64,000 nt of DNA, from positions 620,001 through 684,000 of the forward strand of contig NZ_JAGHRO010000002.1 in the NCBI RefSeq assembly GCF_017743735.1, written 5' to 3'. This document shows positions 16,146-23,659 of this stretch, piece by piece. Below the pieces are notes generated by a model. That model made no database searches. It was not told the origin of the DNA and saw only the letters and a list, made by a program, of their open reading frames with translations. The position numbers and the translations under genes are program-made. This DNA is from Shimia sp. R9_2. Its GTDB lineage: Bacteria > Pseudomonadota > Alphaproteobacteria > Rhodobacterales > Rhodobacteraceae. The first letter of the stretch is position 1. Each line of letters starts with the position of its first letter.

Positions 16146-17321
16146 ATGACAAACGTAGTGATCGCCTCCGCGGCACGCACCGCAGTCGGCAGCTTCAGCG
16201 GATCATTCGCCAACACCCCAGCACACGATCTTGGCGCTGCGGTTTTGGAAGCGCTGGTGGCCCGCGCAGGCATCGAAAAAGCAGACGTTTCTGAGACTAT
16301 TCTGGGTCAAGTGCTGACCGCGGGCCAAGGCCAAAACCCGGCGCGTCAGGCACATATCAATGCGGGCCTGCCGATCGAAAGCGCCGCGTGGGGCATCAAC
16401 CAGGTGTGCGGGTCCGGTCTGCGCGCTGTCGCCCTCGCAGCACAACACATTCAGCTTGGCGACGCGAACATCGTGGCCGCAGGCGGGCAGGAAAGCATGT
16501 CGCTCTCTCCCCACGTGGCACACCTGCGTGCTGGCACCAAAATGGGCGATGTAAAGTACATCGACAGCATGATCCGCGACGGTCTTTGGGATGCATTCAA
16601 CGGCTATCACATGGGCCAGACTGCCGAAAACGTCGCCGAGAAATGGCAAATCAGCCGCGAAGCGCAAGACGAATTTGCGCTCGCATCTCAAAACAAAGCT
16701 GAGGCGGCTCAGAAAGCCGGCAAATTCGAAGATGAAGTGATCCCCTTCACCGTGAAGACCCGCAAGGGTGACATCATCGTCGATAAAGACGAATACATCC
16801 GTCATGGTGCAACCATCGAAGGCATGCAGAAGCTGCGTCCGGCCTTCACCAAAGATGGCTCTGTCACGGCGGCCAACGCCTCCGGCCTCAACGATGGCGC
16901 CGCTGGCGCGTTGCTGATGACCGCAGACGAAGCCGAGAAGCGCGGCATCGAACCACTCGCCCGCATCGCATCCTATGCGACCGCTGGCCTGGACCCATCG
17001 ATCATGGGCGTTGGTCCGATTTATGCATCCCGCAAAGCATTGGACAAAGCAGGTTGGTCCGCCGAAGATCTTGATCTTGTGGAAGCCAATGAAGCCTTCG
17101 CCGCACAGGCTTGTGCCGTGAACAAGGACATGGGCTGGAATCCCGAGATCGTAAACGTCAACGGTGGTGCAATCGCAATCGGTCACCCGATTGGCGCTTC
17201 TGGTGCGCGCATTCTGAACACACTTCTTTTTGAAATGCAGCGTCGCGATGCCAAGAAAGGTCTCGCCACACTTTGCATCGGCGGCGGTATGGGCGTGGCT
17301 ATGTGCCTTGAGCGCCCCTAA
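16146..17321 (+). CDS. phaA: Acetyl-CoA C-acetyltransferase (beta-ketothiolase)
   Basis: Condenses two acetyl-CoA to acetoacetyl-CoA, the first step of polyhydroxybutyrate synthesis. The 391 residues match the biosynthetic thiolase length. Catalytic residues are C88 in NQVCGSG, H347 in [10 protein letters not shown] and C377 in CIGGGMG. The ATG at 16146 follows an AGAGGA; an earlier in-frame ATG six codons upstream lacks one. phaB follows, but a strong terminator stands between them, so the two are probably only partly co-transcribed. Confidence 0.95.
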   Translation: MTNVVIASAARTAVGSFSGSFANTPAHDLGAAVLEALVARAGIEKADVSETILGQVLTAGQGQNPARQAHINAGLPIESAAWGINQVCGSGLRAVALAAQHIQLGDANIVAAGGQESMSLSPHVAHLRAGTKMGDVKYIDSMIRDGLWDAFNGYHMGQTAENVAEKWQISREAQDEFALASQNKAEAAQKAGKFEDEVIPFTVKTRKGDIIVDKDEYIRHGATIEGMQKLRPAFTKDGSVTAANASGLNDGAAGALLMTADEAEKRGIEPLARIASYATAGLDPSIMGVGPIYASRKALDKAGWSAEDLDLVEANEAFAAQACAVNKDMGWNPEIVNVNGGAIAIGHPIGASGARILNTLLFEMQRRDAKKGLATLCIGGGMGVAMCLERP

Positions 17322-17350
17322 GCCTGCGCCCCAGCACGTTTTACAACGCG

Positions 17351-17379
17351 AAGGGGCGCCTATCTGGCGCCCTTTTTTT
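17351..17379 (+). terminator. Rho-independent terminator after phaA
   Basis: The stem GGGCGCC / GGCGCCC-type repeat has loop TATCT, flanking A-T pairs and then a run of seven T, starting 30 bases after the phaA stop. Confidence 0.9.
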
Positions 17380-17515
17380 GTGCCTTTGGGAGGTCAATTT
17401 CGCACAAGCAGAAAAAAATATCTGCGATGCGGCACTTTCACCGCGCAATTTTCTTGCGAATTAATGCATAAATACGTAACAGAGTTACTAAGTAAATTTG
17501 AACTGGAGGACCACT

Positions 17516-18238
17516 ATGGCAAGAGTAGCACTCGTCACCGGCGGAAGCCGTGGCATTGGAGAAGCCATTTCTAAAGCACTCAAAGCGGACGGCTATGAAG
17601 TTGCAGCTACATATGCAGGCAACGACGAAAAGGCAGCCGCCTTCACCGAAGCCACCGGCATCAAGACATATAAATGGAACGTGGCAGACTATGAGGCTTC
17701 TGCTGCGGGCATCGCCCAGGTCGAAGCAGATCTGGGCCCAATTGACATCGTGGTCGCCAACGCGGGCATCACCCGCGACGCGCCGTTTCACAAAATGACC
17801 CCGGAACAATGGAAAGAAGTTGTGGATACCAACCTCACCGGTGTGTTCAACACTGTTCACCCGGTATGGCCAGGTATGCGCGAGCGCAAATTTGGCCGCA
17901 TCATTGTGATCAGCTCGATCAATGGCCAGAAAGGTCAATTCGCTCAGGTGAATTATGCTGCTACCAAAGCGGGCGACTTGGGTATTGTGAAATCTCTCGC
18001 GCAAGAGGGCGCCCGTGCCGGCATCACCGCGAATGCCATTTGCCCCGGCTACATCGCCACTGAGATGGTGATGGCTGTGCCGGAGAAGGTGCGCGAATCC
18101 ATCATCGGCCAAATTCCTACAGGCCGTTTGGGAGAGCCTGAAGAAATCGCGCGCTGCGTGAGCTTCCTCGCTTCTGAAGATGCCGGGTTCATCAATGGCT
18201 CCACGATTTCCGCCAACGGTGGGCAATTCTTCGTCTGA
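17516..18238 (+). CDS. phaB: Acetoacetyl-CoA reductase (NADPH)
   Basis: A short-chain dehydrogenase that reduces acetoacetyl-CoA to (R)-3-hydroxybutyryl-CoA, the monomer for polyhydroxybutyrate. Of 240 residues, the cofactor motif is TGGSRGIG (residues 8-15), the NAG motif is at 82-84, and the catalytic residues are S134, Y147 and K151 in SSINGQKGQ and NYAATK. The ATG at 17516 has an excellent GGAGG ribosome site; an ATG six codons earlier is upstream of it. A terminator on each side makes it a likely single-gene transcript with its own promoter in the A+T-rich stretch 17400-17500. Confidence 0.95.
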   Translation: MARVALVTGGSRGIGEAISKALKADGYEVAATYAGNDEKAAAFTEATGIKTYKWNVADYEASAAGIAQVEADLGPIDIVVANAGITRDAPFHKMTPEQWKEVVDTNLTGVFNTVHPVWPGMRERKFGRIIVISSINGQKGQFAQVNYAATKAGDLGIVKSLAQEGARAGITANAICPGYIATEMVMAVPEKVRESIIGQIPTGRLGEPEEIARCVSFLASEDAGFINGSTISANGGQFFV

Positions 18239-18260
18239 TCTCTGGATCCCCGCCAAACGC

Positions 18261-18294
18261 AAAGGGCCGGCCCACATGGACCGGCCCTTTCTTT
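18261..18294 (+). terminator. Rho-independent terminator after phaB
   Basis: The 10-bp stem AAAGGGCCGG / CCGGCCCTTT with a 10-base loop is followed by CTTTAT, 23 bases after the phaB stop. Confidence 0.85.
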
Positions 18295-18323
18295 ATGCCC
18301 CGTAAGTGTTTGAAATTCACATC

Positions 18324-18482
18324 TCATGCACAGCGGGACGGTTCCGTAAGTGCCATCTGGCTCAGCGGAACTTTTTTGGTGCCAAACAAGGATTTGAAGA
18401 AGCCAACGAAGATTTTGCTGCGCTCTGCGTGCGCGGCCTCGAAAGCTTGGCGGGTGCGGGCATTGTAAGCAGTTTCAATCAT
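18324..18482 (-). CDS. Small basic protein, 52 residues, function unknown
   Basis: A possible small gene facing away from the LysR gene. The product is polar and helical, with an N-terminal segment rich in Ala, Glu and Arg (NARTRQAFEAAHAERSK), then FVGFFKSLFG and a basic tail. Short proteins with a ...AxxxRAxAFxxxF... pattern are common next to regulators in Rhodobacterales as far as I recall. The open frame extends 45 codons further upstream, but that part runs through the intergenic operator and is unlikely to be coding. The ribosome site (GTGAG) is moderate. It could be a spurious frame. Confidence 0.5.
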   Translation of the reverse strand: MIETAYNARTRQAFEAAHAERSKIFVGFFKSLFGTKKVPLSQMALTEPSRCA

Positions 18483-18570
18483 GGCGTTCTCACTTGCTAC
18501 TGGAGGAATGTCTAACTGCACCCAATATGGCTTTATCCGTAGTTCCCGACAAACGAGACTTTTCAAGGGT

Positions 18571-18593
18571 TCAGTTAAACTGTATTTAACTGA
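18571..18593. promoter_or_regulatory. Palindromic operator upstream of the LysR regulator
   Basis: A perfect 9-bp inverted repeat, TCAGTTAAA-N5-TTTAACTGA, ends 2 bases before the ATG of the LysR-type regulator. It contains T-N11-A-type spacing expected of LysR boxes. The position suggests autoregulation, by blocking transcription or translation start, and control of the exporter that follows. Confidence 0.65.
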
Positions 18594-18595
18594 AG

Positions 18596-19546
18596 ATGCC
18601 GGATCGTCTTCCCCCACTCACCGCCTTACGCGCTTTTGAGGCCGCTGCACGCCATATGTCCTTCGCGAAAGCCGCAGAGGAATTATACGTGACTCCAGCC
18701 GCGCTTTCTTATCAGATCAAATCTCTTGAAGAGCATTTGGGGGCACCGCTGTTCCACCGCCTCAATCGCGCTGTCGCACTCACGGAAATCGGCAAGACCC
18801 TTGCTCCCGGCGTTCAGGAAGGATTTCAGACCCTATCCTCAGCTTGGCGCAGCGCGCAACGCCAGACAGACGACGCGACTTTGATGGTCACCGCCGGCCC
18901 TGCCTTCACTGCCAAATGGCTTGCCCCGCGCTTTTATGAATTTGCACGCGCGCACCCAGAGATCGACCTGCGTTTCTCCGCAACCCTACGCAATCTGGAC
19001 TTCAACCGTGATGAGGTGGATGTCGCGATCCGCTTTGGCGAGGATCGCAAGGAAGCTGGCCTTTGGTCCTTCCCGATGGCCCGTGAATGGGTCACCCCGG
19101 TTATGGTGCCAGAGTTGGCAGAGCGGTTCCCCACTATAGAGAGCCTCTCTGGCGCCACGCTGATCCACGATGAATCAATAGACTTCCTGCGGCCCCGCGC
19201 AGATTGGGCCGCATGGTGCCGCCTGATGAACCTCGATATCGACACCAGCCATGGTCCACGCTTCACCGGCGCAGATCATAGTATTGACGCAGCCCTTGCA
19301 GGCGCAGGAATTGCCTTGGGCCGACGTGCTCTGGTGGTGAAAGACATTTATGAAGGACGCCTCGTTGCCCCCTACGGACAGGCCATTTCCCTTAAGGCTG
19401 GGTTTCGTTTCCTCTGCCGCGAAGGCACTCAGGCCCGCCCGCATATTGCAGCATTCCACGCCTGGATGATGAAAGAGATTGAAAAAACTTCGGCAGTGAC
19501 GGAAGCCTTAACCCTGACACCCATTGAAGAGATTTTCCCCACATGA
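18596..19546 (+). CDS. LysR-type transcriptional regulator, GcvA-like
   Basis: A 316-residue regulator. The N-terminal winged helix-turn-helix (residues 5-65) has the GcvA-subfamily pattern LPPLTALRAFEAAARHMSF, AAEELYVTPAALSYQIKSLEEHLG and PLFHR. The rest is a periplasmic-binding-protein-like effector domain (about residues 92-300). It overlaps the DMT exporter gene by four bases (ATGA), so it most likely controls that exporter. The ligand is unknown; GcvA relatives often respond to amino acids. No clear ribosome site precedes the ATG because the palindrome occupies the space, which could mean a very short leader. Confidence 0.92.
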   Translation: MPDRLPPLTALRAFEAAARHMSFAKAAEELYVTPAALSYQIKSLEEHLGAPLFHRLNRAVALTEIGKTLAPGVQEGFQTLSSAWRSAQRQTDDATLMVTAGPAFTAKWLAPRFYEFARAHPEIDLRFSATLRNLDFNRDEVDVAIRFGEDRKEAGLWSFPMAREWVTPVMVPELAERFPTIESLSGATLIHDESIDFLRPRADWAAWCRLMNLDIDTSHGPRFTGADHSIDAALAGAGIALGRRALVVKDIYEGRLVAPYGQAISLKAGFRFLCREGTQARPHIAAFHAWMMKEIEKTSAVTEALTLTPIEEIFPT

Positions 19547-20409
19547 CGCGCAGCAAAGCCACCGCCATGGGTTTCATCGCAGTTCTGCTCTGGGCGCTGC
19601 TGGCGCTTCTCACCGTTGGCAGCGCCCCCACGCCGCCTCTGTTGCTGAACGCGCTTTGTTTCACCATTGGCGGCACCCTTGGCGTCGTCTGGGCCGCGGT
19701 CACAGGCGAATGGCGCGCGCTTTCCAAGGTGCCGTTCAGAGTCTACCTCTTTGGGACAATCGGCCTCTTTGGCTATCACGCACTATACTTCAGCGCTCTG
19801 CGCTTGGCACCAGCCGCGGAAGCTGGACTAATTGCATACCTTTGGCCGCTCCTCATTGTGCTGCTCTCAGGCCTGTTGCCCGGTGAAAAGTTACGGGCGG
19901 GCCACCTGCTCGGTGCGTTGTTGGGGTTTGTCGGCGCCGCCTTGATCATTGGCGGCGGCGGGATCGGCTTTAACCCGGAACATTTACCCGGATACGCATT
20001 GGCTCTTGCCTGCGCTTTCACCTGGTCGAGCTACTCGGTGTTTTCCCGCCGCCTCGGCGATGTGCCTACCGTTTCAGTTGTGGTATTTTGCCTTGCCACC
20101 GCAATGCTTTCCGCCGGACTCCATATCCTCTTTGAGGACACTGCTTGGCCGGACAGCTCCTTGGGCTGGAGCTCTGTCCTAGCGCTAGGGCTGGGTCCGG
20201 TAGGGTTGGCCTTCTATGTCTGGGATATCGGTGTGAAGCGCGGCGACATTCAACTCTTGGGCACCGCGTCTTATTCGGCACCTATCTTGTCGACATTGGC
20301 TTTGGTGGGATTTGGCTTCGCAGAACCAACCTTGTACTTGGCGGTCGCTGCCTTGCTTGTGACTGGCGGCGCCATACTCGCCGCGCGCGCCAGTCTAAAA
20401 TCTAACTAG
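19543..20409 (+). CDS. DMT superfamily (EamA) exporter, YddG-like
   Basis: A 288-residue membrane protein with ten predicted helices arranged as two EamA repeats (about residues 5-135 and 150-285). The start MTRSKATAMGFIAVLLWA and the AYLWPLLIVLLSGL segment resemble the aromatic amino acid exporter YddG more than other EamA proteins. Actual substrates cannot be inferred from sequence alone. It is translationally coupled to the LysR gene. Its stop is 3 bases from the stop of the convergent DUF465 gene, leaving no room for a terminator outside the coding regions. Confidence 0.88.
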   Translation: MTRSKATAMGFIAVLLWALLALLTVGSAPTPPLLLNALCFTIGGTLGVVWAAVTGEWRALSKVPFRVYLFGTIGLFGYHALYFSALRLAPAAEAGLIAYLWPLLIVLLSGLLPGEKLRAGHLLGALLGFVGAALIIGGGGIGFNPEHLPGYALALACAFTWSSYSVFSRRLGDVPTVSVVVFCLATAMLSAGLHILFEDTAWPDSSLGWSSVLALGLGPVGLAFYVWDIGVKRGDIQLLGTASYSAPILSTLALVGFGFAEPTLYLAVAALLVTGGAILAARASLKSN

Positions 20410-20412
20410 AAC

Positions 20413-20577
20413 TTATATCGAGAGACGCGTGATCTCTTCTTTAAGTCGGAGTTTTTGCTTCTTTAGGTCGGCGATGGCGAGGTCACTGCTGCCTGGCGAA
20501 CGTTGTTCCTGTTCGACTTGATCAGAGAGGGCTTCATGTTTGCGTTTCAGCTCTTGCAGGTGTGCGCTTACGCTCAT
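20413..20577 (-). CDS. DUF465 (YdcH-like) small protein
   Basis: A 54-residue gene read directly from the minus strand. It begins MSVSAHLQELKRKHEALSDQ, continues with a short polar turn, and ends in a second helix, DLKKQKLRLKEEITRLS. The layout of two charged helices with an H-x-x-L start and the K-x-x-K-L-x-L-K-E-E-I motif is characteristic of DUF465/YdcH proteins, thought to be helical hairpins of unknown role. GGAG lies 7 bases before the ATG, which supports translation. It is convergent with the DMT exporter. Confidence 0.88.
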   Translation of the reverse strand: MSVSAHLQELKRKHEALSDQVEQEQRSPGSSDLAIADLKKQKLRLKEEITRLSI

Positions 20578-20758
20578 CTTGGTCTCCTATCCAAACGATC
20601 TTTAGCCCAAACAGTGCAGCACAGAATTTACCGCCTGTCACGCACCGACTGTGTCGTATTCGAAACACAGGAAAATTTCCGCCAACGCGCAGCCTCACCT
20701 TCGCAAAACTGACGCAAAACAGCGCCGATTTCCCATCGAATCATTTCTGGCAAGAAAA

Positions 20759-21517
20759 CTATTTTTCCGGAAATGGGAGCGGAGCGCCTTCTCGCAAAGC
20801 CGCGCGCACCTGAGGCGTATAACTTTCCCCATCTCGCAAGTGTTCCGCGCCCTCATGCATCAACAAAGGCGCATGCAGCTTAAACGCCCCGCGCCCACCT
20901 TTGCGCCCGCGCACCAGCACCAAGCCTGCAGCGCGCCCAGCCCGCGCTTGAAGCGGCAAAACCTCTAATGAGCCTAACACAGGCATCATCGCTGAAAGCA
21001 GCTCGGGCATCTTCTCTACGCGGTGCACAAAGGTTGCTGTGCCTTTGGGAGCCAACCGCTTCGCGGCCACACAGACCCACGTACTCAAAGGTGTCAGCTC
21101 GCCTCTTGCCAGATCGCGCCCCATGTCCTGAGCCAATGTTCCCGCTGCCCGATCAAAATAGGGTGGGTTCGCAAAAATGTGATCAAACTGCCGCTGTCTA
21201 AGCTCCTCTGGGAGCTCCGCCAAATCAGCTTCCCAGATCGTGGCATCCACATCGTTTTCCTGAACATTCTTTCGCGCCAGAGCTGCATAGTCAGCCTGTA
21301 TCTCCACAGCGTCACAGGTTAGGTCCGCAACCCGTTTGCACAAACACAGAAACGCGGCGCCCGCCCCACAGCCCAGTTCAAGGACACGATCGCCGGATTT
21401 GGCCGGGATAGAGGCTGCCAGGAGAACCGGATCCACGCCGGCCCGATAGCCATCTTTGGGCTGCCAAAGTTGCACACGACCATTCAAAAAGGCGTTTTTG
21501 GTGAGCGCCTGGCTCAT
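20759..21517 (-). CDS. trmN6: tRNA1(Val) (adenine-N6)-methyltransferase family
   Basis: A 252-residue SAM-dependent methyltransferase. The SAM motif is ELGCGAGAA (residues 47-55), and the catalytic NPPY (residues 117-120) marks an amino-methylating enzyme. The N-terminal FLNGRVQLWQPKDGYRAGVDPVLLAA is typical of the TrmN6/YfiC group, which methylates A37 of tRNA-Val. Specificity in this organism is inferred from family. Its start overlaps the DUF2007 gene stop by four bases. Confidence 0.85.
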   Translation of the reverse strand: MSQALTKNAFLNGRVQLWQPKDGYRAGVDPVLLAASIPAKSGDRVLELGCGAGAAFLCLCKRVADLTCDAVEIQADYAALARKNVQENDVDATIWEADLAELPEELRQRQFDHIFANPPYFDRAAGTLAQDMGRDLARGELTPLSTWVCVAAKRLAPKGTATFVHRVEKMPELLSAMMPVLGSLEVLPLQARAGRAAGLVLVRGRKGGRGAFKLHAPLLMHEGAEHLRDGESYTPQVRAALREGAPLPFPEK

Positions 21518-21735
21518 ACCGGCCGGCCCAGCGCGATCTCATTGTCGCGCATAACCCGCTCTGCCTGCTGCAAATCTGCTGATCGCACCATCAAACGACG
21601 CGGGAATATTCCGATCCCGCCTTCGAGGATGCTCATATTTACGTCCATTTCAAAGCAGTCTATACCCTCCCCCTGAAGCAGGGCTGTGGCGAATGCGATG
21701 ATGGTCGGATCTGTGCTGCGCAAAAGCTCTTTCAT
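21514..21735 (-). CDS. DUF2007 small protein
   Basis: A 73-residue protein with the DUF2007 pattern: an N-terminal helix (DPTIIAFATALLQGEGID) followed by FPRRLMVRSADLQQAERVM, a small alpha-beta fold related to signal-transducing PII-like and DUF2007 domains. The function is unknown. It overlaps trmN6 by four bases, so the two are translationally coupled. It diverges from the polyprenyl synthase gene, with about 60 bases between the starts. Confidence 0.85.
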   Translation of the reverse strand: MKELLRSTDPTIIAFATALLQGEGIDCFEMDVNMSILEGGIGIFPRRLMVRSADLQQAERVMRDNEIALGRPV

Positions 21736-21794
21736 AATGGGGATGTAAAGTCAGGGATCGCCGAATGTCGACCCCTCACATCAGGAAGTCACAG

Positions 21795-22796
21795 ATGAGC
21801 CTCGATCACGCTGCAAGTAAACCGCATGAAGCCCTCGCCACTCTGTTGCGCGACGATATGGAGGCCGTGAATGGCCTGATCCAGGAGCGTATGGCCTCTG
21901 AACATGCGCCGCGAATTCCTGAGGTCACAGCGCATCTGGTTGGCGCGGGTGGCAAGCGCTTGCGCCCCATGCTCACACTCGCCGCCGCGCGTCTCTGTGG
22001 CTACGAAGGCCCCTTTCATGTACATCTCGCTGCCACTGTGGAGTTCATCCACACAGCGACGCTGCTGCATGATGATGTGGTCGACGAAAGCGCCCAGCGC
22101 CGCGGCCGCCCCACCGCGAATCTTCTCTGGGACAACAAGAGCTCTGTCCTTGTTGGCGACTATCTCTTCTCCCGCAGCTTCCAGCTGATGACAGAAACCG
22201 GATCAATCGACGTTCTGCGGATTTTGTCCAATGCTTCGGCAACCATCGCAGAAGGTGAAGTGCTGCAGCTCACTGCCGCCACCGATCTTCGCACCGACGA
22301 AAACGTGTATCTGCAAGTCGTGCGCGGTAAAACAGCGGCGCTTTTCTCCGCAGCGACCGAAGTTGGCGGCGTGATCGCTGGCGCGGATCCGAAATTGGTC
22401 AAAGCACTGTTTAACTACGGTGACGCACTTGGGATCGCATTCCAGATCGCTGATGATTTGCTGGACTATCAGGGCGATACTGCTCAGACCGGCAAGAACA
22501 TCGGTGATGATTTCCGCGAGCGCAAACTCACCCTGCCGGTGATCAAAGCGGTCGCTCAGGCCACAGAAGAAGAGCGCGAATTCTGGGTGCGGACCATTGA
22601 GAAGGGCCGCCAGGAAGACGGCGACCTAGAGCATGCTCTCGCGCTGATGGCCAAATACGACACGCTCACAGCAACACGTGATGACGCATACGCTTGGACC
22701 GCAAAGGCCAAGGCCGCGATGGAACAGCTTCCGGAGCACGCCATCCGCGACCTGCTAATCGGCATCGCCGACTACGTGGTTGAGCGCCTCAACTGA
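21795..22796 (+). CDS. Long-chain polyprenyl diphosphate synthase (ubiquinone side chain)
   Basis: Condenses isopentenyl units on farnesyl or geranyl diphosphate to make the octa- to decaprenyl tail of ubiquinone. In 333 residues it has the first Asp-rich motif LLHDDVVDE (D93, D94, D97), the GKRLRP substrate motif (residues 53-58) and the second Asp-rich motif IADDLLDYQGD (about residue 220). Chain length cannot be read safely; Rhodobacterales mostly make Q10, so a decaprenyl product is likely. The ATG at 21795 has AGGAAG upstream, unlike an in-frame ATG ten codons earlier. It is convergent with ispE, so two isoprenoid genes face each other. Confidence 0.92.
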   Translation: MSLDHAASKPHEALATLLRDDMEAVNGLIQERMASEHAPRIPEVTAHLVGAGGKRLRPMLTLAAARLCGYEGPFHVHLAATVEFIHTATLLHDDVVDESAQRRGRPTANLLWDNKSSVLVGDYLFSRSFQLMTETGSIDVLRILSNASATIAEGEVLQLTAATDLRTDENVYLQVVRGKTAALFSAATEVGGVIAGADPKLVKALFNYGDALGIAFQIADDLLDYQGDTAQTGKNIGDDFRERKLTLPVIKAVAQATEEEREFWVRTIEKGRQEDGDLEHALALMAKYDTLTATRDDAYAWTAKAKAAMEQLPEHAIRDLLIGIADYVVERLN

Positions 22797-22804
22797 GCCG
22801 AAAG

Positions 22805-22823
22805 CTGGCGCTTCTAGCGCCAG
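22805..22823. terminator. Bidirectional hairpin between polyprenyl synthase and ispE
   Basis: The 7-bp perfect stem CTGGCGC / GCGCCAG has a 5-base loop that contains part of the ispE stop codon. It lies 8 bases past the plus-strand stop. T tracts are short on both sides. Confidence 0.65.
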
Positions 22824-23659
22824 TTCATTCCGCAGTCCTGGACCTGCTGAATCCACCAATTTGGCCGTTTGGCACGGATTTTTTCCGCCGCCGCATCACG
22901 CGCCATCCCATCTGTGAAAATTGCAAAACAAGTTGCGCCAGATCCCGACATTCGGGCCAGCTGGCAGCCTTCACTGCCTTCCAGCAGCTGAAGCGCTTCT
23001 GCGATGATCGGTTCAAGCTCTATGGCAGGGGCCTGTAGGTCATTTCGCTGACCAGCGAGCCACTCAAGCGCGGCTTCCCTATCACTAAATGCCGGCATCT
23101 GATCCGGCATTTGCGCGTTTGTTTTTGCAATTAGCCCGCGAAACACATCCGGAGTGGAGACTGCAACGCGAGGATTGATCAGGAGCATGGGCCACGCAGC
23201 GCCTGCACCCAAACGCGCTACATCGCCCCCAATACCGCTCATCCGCGCCCAGCCGCCCTGCAGGCACACCGGTACGTCCGCCCCAAGCGCGAGCGCAGCA
23301 TCTTCGGAAGGCAACGGCAGATCATAGAGCGCGCACAGAGCGCGCAGCGTTGCTGCCGCGTCCGAAGACCCCCCACCTATACCTGCCGCAGCCGGTAAGT
23401 TCTTTTCCAGCGTGATTTTGGCCGTCACACCCAAATAATCAGCAGCTCTTCTAACAAGGTTGCTGCTGTCGGTCGGGACTGGACCTGCCAAAGGCCCCGT
23501 CACCTCCAGCGTGGTCTCACCTGCTTTTTCGACCCAAATCCGATCCCCGAAGTCGGCAAACATCACAAGGGAATCCAAAAGATGATACCCGTCAGCGCGT
23601 TGGCCGGTCACATGTAAGGTCAGATTGATCTTGGCAGGCGCAAATGCCTCAATTTTCAT
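22814..23659 (-). CDS. ispE: 4-diphosphocytidyl-2-C-methyl-D-erythritol kinase
   Basis: A GHMP-family kinase of the MEP isoprenoid pathway. Its 281 residues contain the substrate motif PAKINLTLHVTG with K10 and N12, the ATP-binding glycine loop LPAAAGIGGGSSDAAA (about residues 89-104) and the C-terminal RMSGSGATCFAIF motif (about residue 240). The start overlaps the end of the TPR-protein gene by 11 bases, so the two are co-transcribed. Confidence 0.95.
   Translation of the reverse strand: MKIEAFAPAKINLTLHVTGQRADGYHLLDSLVMFADFGDRIWVEKAGETTLEVTGPLAGPVPTDSSNLVRRAADYLGVTAKITLEKNLPAAAGIGGGSSDAAATLRALCALYDLPLPSEDAALALGADVPVCLQGGWARMSGIGGDVARLGAGAAWPMLLINPRVAVSTPDVFRGLIAKTNAQMPDQMPAFSDREAALEWLAGQRNDLQAPAIELEPIIAEALQLLEGSEGCQLARMSGSGATCFAIFTDGMARDAAAEKIRAKRPNWWIQQVQDCGMNWR

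Noticed and set aside
16203..17186. 327-codon minus-strand frame inside phaA
   Set aside because: Antisense frame caused by high G+C codon use. No motif or ribosome site; phaA is certain.
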